From NCBI RefSeq assembly GCF_947179515.1, contig NC_067481.1, forward strand, positions 27,794,086 to 27,858,085: 64,000 bases of DNA. Direction: 5' to 3'. Shown piece by piece: positions 57,700 through 64,000 of this stretch. This DNA is from Apodemus sylvaticus. Lineage: Eukaryota > Chordata > Mammalia > Rodentia > Muridae. A program made the position numbers and the translations under genes. The notes below the pieces were generated by a model. That model had not been told where the DNA came from. It ran no database searches and saw nothing but the letters and a program-made list of their open reading frames with translations. Within the stretch, counting starts at the first letter, position 1; each line of letters opens with the position of its first letter.

Positions 57700-57775
57700 G
57701 CTTCACATGTGGCTGGGGTGGAGTGCTTGCCTGGCATGCCTGAGGCCGTGAGTTCAATCCCCCCTGGCACCCAGC
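57700..57775 (+). mobile_element. ID-type SINE
   Basis: TGGCTGGGGTGGAGTGCTTG, GCCTGGCATGCCTGAGGCC and GTGAGTTCAATCCCCCCTGG. Confidence 0.65.
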
Positions 57776-58744
57776 ATGGGTGGGAGGAGATGATTTGTTT
57801 CGGGGACTTAAGGGAGTGTCAGTTACCTCACTAGCCAGCTGGAGAGGTAGTTAGCCCTGAGGCAGGGGGATGACCGAGTTGAATTCTGCAGGAGTCAGTG
57901 AGTCTCCAGTGCCCAGGGGCTGGTGGGCAAGGAGAGTGTTGAGACTTGAAGATTTGAGGAGGCTAAAGTCAAGCCCTGGTGCCTGGGCATAGAGAGTGGG
58001 TGATGCCCGCTCTTGGCAAGCAGCGAGGTAAAGGATGCGGTGCCAATGGGCAGAGGGGCTGCCAGGGTAGAAGATCAGAGGAACGGATGGGGGTGCTGGG
58101 GCACTGTCAGGGCTTGAAGCAGGAGGCTGACGGGGGTGGAGTGTGGGGGATCAGCAAGGCTCGGGGGAGGCCAAGAGGAAGCAGGCATTGCCAAGCCTGT
58201 GGTGGGAAGCAGCTGGTGCCAGCTTGGGGCTGAGGGGCAGAGGGTAGGGGTGAGGACCCTGAGCCTGGTCTCCCCTGGGTCTCCCTCAGCTGTTCAGTTT
58301 TGTAACATGCACAGTCTTGCTACTTCCATATTCTAGTATCCTGACATCTCAAGGTCAGAAGGCTTTTGCTCAGTAAAGGATAACCATGCCCAGGGGTGGA
58401 GAGATTGCCCTAGGTAAGGCCACCTCGTGAGTCTGGTGACAAGACCTGGATCAGCGCTGCCTTGGTGTTTGCAAACACCATGGATCCCTGTAGGTTGCAC
58501 AGTGGGGAGAAGGGCCCACGGGGAGGGGGCTTCTTTCTGATCTGGCGTCAAAAGCTATGCAGGGGAGGAACAAGGCCCAGATGTTTCCAAACAGACATAA
58601 GGCCACAAACACAACATGGCAAATGTTCTGAGTCAACAGTGGGGGTGGACCTTGTGATTCTCGGTCTTAGGGGGGGGGGGAGTCCCACAGAATCTGAAGC
58701 AAAGAGTTACATGACTTTAAACCCAACAGGAGTTTACATATATG

Positions 58745-59110
58745 TTTGTTTTTGAGACAGGGTCTTCGTGTGTATAGTCCTGTCTGTCCTGGAACTTTCA
58801 ACATAGACCCAGTTGGTCTCAAACTCACAGAAATCCACCTGCCTCTGCCTCCAGAGTTCTGGGATTAAAGACATGGACTATTATGCCCACTTTAAGGAAT
58901 TATTTTCAGACCTGAGTGCTAATCCAAGTACTCCGAAACATGAGGATTGTTATAAATTTGAGGTCAGGCTGGGCTATACACACACACACACACACACACA
59001 CACAGGCCTGGAGGTGCCCATCTGTAATTTCAGCAATCAGGAAGTAGAGGTAGGAAATTCAAGGTCATCCTTGACTACAAAATGTGGTTAGCCTGGGGTA
59101 CATTAAATCT
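58745..59110. mobile_element. Reverse B1, then forward B1-like piece with (CA)n
   Basis: Reverse B1 58750-58880 (GAGACAGGGTCTTCGTGTGT). Forward piece 58910-59110 with (CA)n at 58978-59004 and AATTCAAGGTCATCCTTGAC. Confidence 0.7.
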
Positions 59111-59149
59111 TTTTTCAAAAGTTAAAAAAAATTAAAAAACAAAGACTCT

Positions 59150-59390
59150 TTAAAGAAGACTCCTATTTTTATTTTATATGTATGGATGTGTTACCTGCAT
59201 GTGTGTCTGTACATGTATGTGTTTTTGTATACCACATGTGTACGCTGCCCACTGAGACCAGAAGAGACTGTCAGAACTTCTGGAACTGGAGTCACAGATG
59301 GTTGCAAGTTGCCATGTGAGTGCTGGGAATTGAACTTGGGTCCTCTGAAAGCGCAGCCAGTGCGCTTAGCCATCTCTCCAGCTCCAGAAG
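59150..59390 (-). mobile_element. B3-type SINE
   Basis: TTATATGTATGGATGTGTTA, GAGACCAGAAGAGACTGTCA, GAATTGAACTTGGGTCCTCT, TTAGCCATCTCTCCAGCTCC. Confidence 0.85.
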
Positions 59391-59399
59391 AGTGGTTTT

Positions 59400-60630
59400 T
59401 TTTTTTTAATGGAAACCAAACGCTCCATGATGCCAGGACAGGCTGTGAAAGGCAAAATACATTGAGAAGATGGTCGTGGTGAGTGAGGTTGAACTTATTA
59501 CTCAGGCCAGGCCAAGGGAATCAGGACTTGGGTCTCTGAGGAGGGGAGATTCCTGAGACCCTTGAGCCTGCCTTGGCACGGAGCTAACTAAGGGCTTCTC
59601 TCAAGTTTTGCCCACTGCAGCCTCAGGAACAGAAACTAGAGGTCAAGGGTAAATATCAGTTGGGACGTGCCCTCTGGGGGACTTGGAGTCCCTCTTTGCT
59701 TTACAGTATAGCAGAGTAAAACCCAGGGAGAAGTCACACAACCCTCAGACTCTGATTGGGTCAGAAGTGTGCTTGCGGCCTGTAACTGCAGGAGTTTTGT
59801 GGCATTCTGGGATGGTACTGGCTTAAGCTAGGCTTCCCCTGGAGGGGCTGAGAACAGTCCTTTGAGGGAGAGTGAGCTGGCTGGAGACAGATCAACAGTG
59901 TGGATGGCCCTGCTATCCTCTGACCAGAGGAGGAGCCAGTGATGGCCTGAACCTTGTACCCTCTCCACCCACCCTCTCTTTGGCCCAGAGGTGCCTGACT
60001 GCTTTGAAAGGGCGGGGTGTGCAGTGGCTGCTGGGGGCTGCAGGACAGGACCCATTTAGCCTCTGTAGTCATCTGACCCCCATGACTCAGGCCTGGCCCT
60101 GCCCGTGGAAGGCACAGGGCCAGTCTGAGCTCATCTCCACTGCCCGGAGCAGAAGTGGTAAACAAGTTCACCTTCCACCTCTCACCCCTGTGAGGAAGCA
60201 GGGAACAGAATGAAACCAGCACCCCGCCCCCCAAGACACTGTACCACCCAGGTGCATGCCAGGGGTACCCCTGGGCTAGTCAGTGTGTGCTGGGCTTTTG
60301 TGCTGGTGATCTTTGATTTCACATACCCACAGCAAACCTTTGAGGGAGGGAAGATGGCCGGGGCCCCTGAAGATACACGAAGCCCAGTCTAGGACTAGAG
60401 GTCACCACGGACACCTTGTTTTCCCTGGGTCAGCCGCACTTGCACGCTCTGGGCCCTTTGTGGCCTCTAGGAGTTTTTGAGATCCCACAGGAAAATCTCC
60501 ATGGTCTATAGCTCCAGCTTGCCCAGCCCACAGAGACAGGGTGGAAATCATTGTCTTCCTCTGCGGCACCTACCTCTAACTGGGTCTCCCTCTCCTCTTC
60601 CTCCCTCTCCTGGATCTTTCCTGCTTTCCT
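59400..60630. other. Intergenic unique DNA
   Basis: No repeat family and no gene recognised. Confidence 0.45.
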
Positions 60631-60955
60631 GGGATTCTACTTTTTTTTTTAATTGAGTATCTTCTTCATTACATTGCCAATGGTAAAACCTTTCCCAATT
60701 TCCCCCCTCCCAAAAGCCCCCTCCCCAATGATTCCCTCCCCCTGCCTCCATGTATATGCCCCTCTACCCAACTCTACTTTTTTTTTTTATTCGATATATT
60801 CTTTATTTACATTTCAAATGATTTCCCCTTTTCTGGCTCCCCACTCCCCGAAAGTCCCATAAGTCCTCATCCCTCCCCTGTTCCCCCATCCACCCCTTCC
60901 CACTTCCCTGTTCTGGTTTTCCCCTATACTGCTGCACTGGATGGATTCTATTTTT
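60630..60955 (-). mobile_element. Two stacked L1 3' ends
   Basis: First copy from TTTTTTTTTTAATTGAGTAT (about 60640-60775), second from TTTTTTTTTTTATTCGATAT (about 60777-60940). Both have the T-run, TTTACATTTCAAATG-like motif and C-rich Lx/L1Md 3' UTR in reverse. GGATTCTA(C/T)TTTTT flanks the block at 60632 and 60943. Confidence 0.75.
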
Positions 60956-61002
60956 CACTCTTCTTCCCCCTCAATCTAGGTGACCGTCACTGCCATTTGT
61001 GG

Positions 61003-61015
61003 CCACCAGATGGCA
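61003..61015 (+). promoter_or_regulatory. Strong CTCF-type motif
   Basis: CCACCAGATGGCA within GTGGCCACCAGATGGCACC fits the CTCF core CCASYAGRKGGCR at every position. It lies in non-repeat DNA about 60 bases right of two L1 3' ends, so it is not carried by a B2. Confidence 0.6.
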
Positions 61016-61019
61016 CCAG

Positions 61020-62330
61020 CACATCGTGTGTTCTCTCATTGTGAAGGCTCCAGCAATGACCCCAGGGAGAGCTCCCCATTCTTAGCCCCTCGCGGCACGC
61101 CCACCCTGCCCCGCGCCTCTTTGAAGCTTCTGGTACATGGTCAGTACATAGCTGAGGATAGGAGCCCCCCTCTCCCGGGGCAAGGGCTCTGCTGACGCCT
61201 TCAGGGGACTCATGTCAAGTTATCAAGACCGCTTAATCCACAGAACTCCAGCTCTGAGGGGGGTCTTTCTCATATATATACCAAAAGATAACAAATCAGA
61301 GAAATAAAGGGACCGTGTCTGTGTCGTGGAAAGGACTCAAATCTAAGTTTTGTGGGTTCCCAAGCCCTGGGGGTTTCCGAATGTGGGGTTCCCAGATCAG
61401 ATCTCTCATAGCCAACTCTGTCACCACTCCTTCCACTGACAGTTGGGTTTCCTTCAAATCTGCCTCATGATGGGCTGTGATCATCCTGTACTGGATGCTG
61501 CGGGATTCAGAAACCTGGGTATCAGCCGGTCCTTCTGCTGCTCAGTCCAGCTCTGCAGCTGGTGCTGGCAGATGTTCTCTGGGCGTCCCTGCTGCTGTGA
61601 TGGGCAAGCTGGGGAAAGGTGCCTGGGCGGGCTTCCTGAAGGAGGCGGGTGGGCATCCGGACAGGACAAGAGGAAGGTATCCAGGTGAGGGCAGTGTGTT
61701 ATGCCGCACTCTGTGAGGAGGACTGTGTCCTTCAGGTGTGTATGGGAAGCAGAAGAGGCCTGGCTGCCACAGCCTCCACAGTCAGGCTCAGCTCCCTGCT
61801 CACCCCTCCCCCAACTCTCACTCTCTATCCCACCGGGAGGCCCTGTGGACTGGGGAACAGAAGGCAGGGCTGGAGTCCTACCCTGGGCCTGAACTGTATC
61901 CTGAACAGGCTGTGGCAGTGCCCAGGAAGAACCAGAGAGGAGCCGCCACCCCCCCATCCAGGGTCCCTCTATAATTACGGCTATTTTTAGGCCCCTCTTC
62001 CTTCCTATTTCAGGCCTCTGGACTAGGCTTGAGAGTGGGCTGTCCTGGGGCAGCGGCCTGGAGCCGCTAAAGTAAGCCGAGGCGTGGGAGATCCAGCCAC
62101 AGTGCTGACCACAGGTGGGCGGAGTCCTGGTCCAGGGAGCTCGCGACGTGGCCAGAGCAGGGCTGGGGGAGGAGGCGTGTCTTGGCCCATGGACCCCTCA
62201 CGGATCTGCGCCATATTGGCCCAACCCTCTACTTTCAATCCTGCTGGTCTGAACAGTTAGCCCTGGCCTCAGTTTTCGAGTCTTATTAGATTGGGTACCC
62301 ATTATCTTCAGGGCTGTGCAGAATGTTCAC
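61020..62330. other. Intergenic unique DNA holding CTCF-like and MEF2 motifs
   Basis: 1.3 kb without SINEs, moderately GC-rich. Besides the MEF2 site there is CCATATTGG at about 62212. A regulatory role is possible but not shown. Confidence 0.45.
61981..61990 (+). promoter_or_regulatory. Consensus MEF2 site
   Basis: CTATTTTTAG fits YTAWWWWTAR exactly and is preceded by an AT-rich CTATAATTA. It is in non-repeat DNA. MEF2 sites mark muscle, neural and lymphoid enhancers. Function here is inferred only. Confidence 0.4.
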
Positions 62331-62475
62331 AGTAACAATCACTACTTCATACGTGTGCGTGTGCACACGTGTGTGCTTGTGCTGGTGTGCATATTGACGT
62401 GTACCCATGCAGAGGCCAGAGGTCAACATCTTCCTCTATTGATCTCTATTTTCCAAAGACAAAACAAAACAACAT
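62330..62475 (-). mobile_element. B3-like fragment
   Basis: CGTGTGTGCTTGTGCTGGTG and GCAGAGGCCAGAGGTCAACA, the usual start of a reverse B3-type copy, truncated. Confidence 0.5.
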
Positions 62476-62477
62476 CA

Positions 62478-62635
62478 AAAAACAAAACAAAGAAAGTAGA
62501 GTTTCACTATGTAACTCACCCCAGCTAGTCTAGAATTCATTATGCAGACAGGCCAGCCTCAAACACAGAGCACCCACCTACCTCTGTCTCTTGAGACTAG
62601 AATCAAAGGTGAGAACTACCATGCCTGGTCCATCA
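62478..62635 (-). mobile_element. B1 SINE, old
   Basis: CAGGCCAGCCTCAAACACAG and CTCTTGAGACTAGAATCAAA. Confidence 0.6.
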
Positions 62636-62654
62636 TGAAGCCCTTTAAATCTTT

Positions 62655-62805
62655 TTTATTTTGTTTTGTTTTGTTCGAGACAGGGTTTCTCTGTATAGCT
62701 CTGGCTGTCCTGGAACTTACTCTATAGACCAGGATGGCCTCGAACTCAGAAATCCGCCTGCCTCTGCCTCCCAAGTGCTGGCACCACCGCCCGGCTAAAA
62801 AATAT
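62655..62805 (-). mobile_element. B1 SINE with small deletion
   Basis: TCGAGACAGGGTTTCTCTGT to CAAGTGCTGGCACCACCGCC. GATTACAGGCGTGCGC is shortened between two GC motifs. Confidence 0.92.
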
Positions 62806-63014
62806 TTTTAAGTTGATTATTACTGTGGGTTTTGGTGGGTGGATGTACAGGGGTGGGGTGGTGGAGGTAGGGAGTGGGGAGGCAGGGACACATGGGGGGA
62901 CATCACAGGACAGCTTCCAGAGTCGGTTTTCTCCTTTCACAGTGGGCTCATGGGGTCGATTGCAGGTCTCTAGCTTCCAAGGCTGATACTTTCATCTACC
63001 GAGCTAGATCCCTG

Positions 63015-63235
63015 GCCTCACCTTACCTGTTCAGACAGAGTCTCTCACTGAATCTGGAGCCCACGGACTATTCAGACTGTCCCCTGAAATCCCACTGTCC
63101 TCCCAGCCTGGGAACACAAGAGCATGCTACCTGCCATCCCCAGATTTTTGGGTGGGTGTTGGAGATCCAGACTCAGGCTCTCATGTTTACGCAGCCAACT
63201 TTTCTTCTCTGAGCCATCTTCCCAGGCCCTGTGAC
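63015..63235 (-). mobile_element. Reverse B4-like SINE
   Basis: CAGACAGAGTCTCTCACTGA, CTCTCATGTTTACGCAGCCA and TCTGAGCCATCTTCCCAGGC. Same family as 44205-44390. Confidence 0.5.
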
Positions 63236-63237
63236 CA

Positions 63238-63372
63238 GAGTTTATTGGGCACTTACTGTGTGGCAGATGCTGTCCCGGCCCTTAACCTACATTAATTCAC
63301 TGTTGGCAACATTCTGAGGTCAGGATTATTTTATTCCTATTTTACAGATAGGAAGACTGAGGCTCTCAAGTG
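63238..63372 (-). mobile_element. MIR
   Basis: TTTATTGGGCACTTACTGTG, CCTACATTAATTCACTGTTG, TTCCTATTTTACAGATAGGA and GACTGAGGCTCTCAA, the reverse MIR in order. Confidence 0.88.
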
Positions 63373-64000
63373 TTTCACTGCCATGGGTTGGGCTTGGTCT
63401 CGCTTGATTTACTCTCTCATCCCTGTCTTTGGTGGTGGTGGAGGAAGAAAGGGTCCCAGACATTCGTTTCTTCCTGGTCTATTTCCAGACTCAGTTCCTT
63501 GGGTCGGGGGCTATTAGGTGTGGCACGGTCTGCCTGTCTGTCCAGTGATGGCCCGAGGCCTGTCCTGCAGGAGGAAGGGTGAGTCTTGCCCAGCTGGTTC
63601 CAGAAAGCAGGCGAGGGGTATATTTAGCCCTGGTTTCTCAAGGAGCCGGAGATCTTTCATCCTTGGAGACGCCGGCCACAGTGGGACTGAGGTTGCCACA
63701 GCTGGGCCCCTGGGCTGCAGGGCGGGCAGGCTTCGGGGCAGGGAGGGAAGGGTCCAGTGTGAACTGGCCTCTCCCTGATACTAGGAGGTGGTGACAAATG
63801 CCTGTGTCAACTGGGGCAGCTGAACTTGACTCTGATGGTCCCAATCTGCCCCTAAAGGTTGAGGTCTACTGAAGACACTGGAAGCAGCATCAGCACCTGC
63901 TGCCTGCCCCTTCAGCTCAGGTGCAGGCTGGCTTAGCTTTTCCTCATGGAGGGCATGTTCTCTGGATCTAGTCCTGACCAAGGCATCAAGGACCCATCTT
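63373..64000. other. Intergenic unique DNA to window end
   Basis: No repeat after the MIR. GGGGTATATTTAGCCC at about 63615 is an AT-rich MEF2/TATA-like island. Confidence 0.4.

Larger units (their letters stand above)
56400..58740. other. Intergenic unique DNA with few SINEs
   Basis: G/A-rich on the plus strand, interrupted only by the copies listed at 57375 and 57700. Short open frames on both strands have no recognisable product. Confidence 0.45.

Overview
The window is rodent nuclear DNA. It is packed with B1, B2, B3-type, B4 and ID SINEs, some with target-site duplications still readable, and it carries two genes in the family Muridae style. B2 copies are frequent and ID copies are few, which looks more Mus-like than Rattus-like. 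The species cannot be fixed from the sequence. The Tac4 precursor here is 129 codons and differs at several residues from the house-mouse protein as I remember it, so another murid is possible.

Positions 1-34,950 (+) hold Kat7 (HBO1/MYST2), the MYST histone acetyltransferase of the HBO1-ING-BRPF/JADE complexes. Fourteen coding exons were placed at base resolution (2003-33431). All internal junctions are GT-AG, all phases agree, and they encode residues 6-611 of a 611-residue protein. Exon 1, which should carry the first five codons and the promoter, lies before the window. The 3' UTR runs from 33432 to about 34,950 with AATAAA at 34926. Introns are filled with SINEs, two URR1 hAT elements (one with a readable 8-bp duplication), an old LINE2 fragment and long microsatellites.

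Positions 34,951-40,785 are the tail-to-tail gap. Tac4 follows on the minus strand (50,057 down to about 40,787): four coding exons encoding a signal peptide, the tachykinin hemokinin-1 core RSRTRQFYGLM with its GKR amidation/cleavage site, and a C-terminal tail. Its AATAAA sits in what looks like the 3' end of an ancient MIR/LINE2-type repeat. Tac4 intron 1 contains a frameshifted Rpl30 processed pseudogene whose A-tail was later hit by a B1.

From about 52,470 to 53,560 there is a GC- and CpG-rich block with good splice-donor sequences facing outward on both strands and CTCF-like motifs. No coding gene is recognised there. It reads as a CpG-island promoter, probably of noncoding transcripts. 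The rest, to 64,000, is SINE-rich intergenic DNA with two stacked L1 3' ends, a strong CTCF-type motif at 61003, a consensus MEF2 site at 61981 and a MIR at 63238. No operons, CRISPR arrays, tRNA or rRNA genes were seen, and I found no sign of a new multi-gene system. The most interesting items are regulatory or evolutionary: a possible in-frame alternative terminal exon in Kat7 intron 12, the repeat-derived Tac4 poly(A) signal and the unassigned CpG island.
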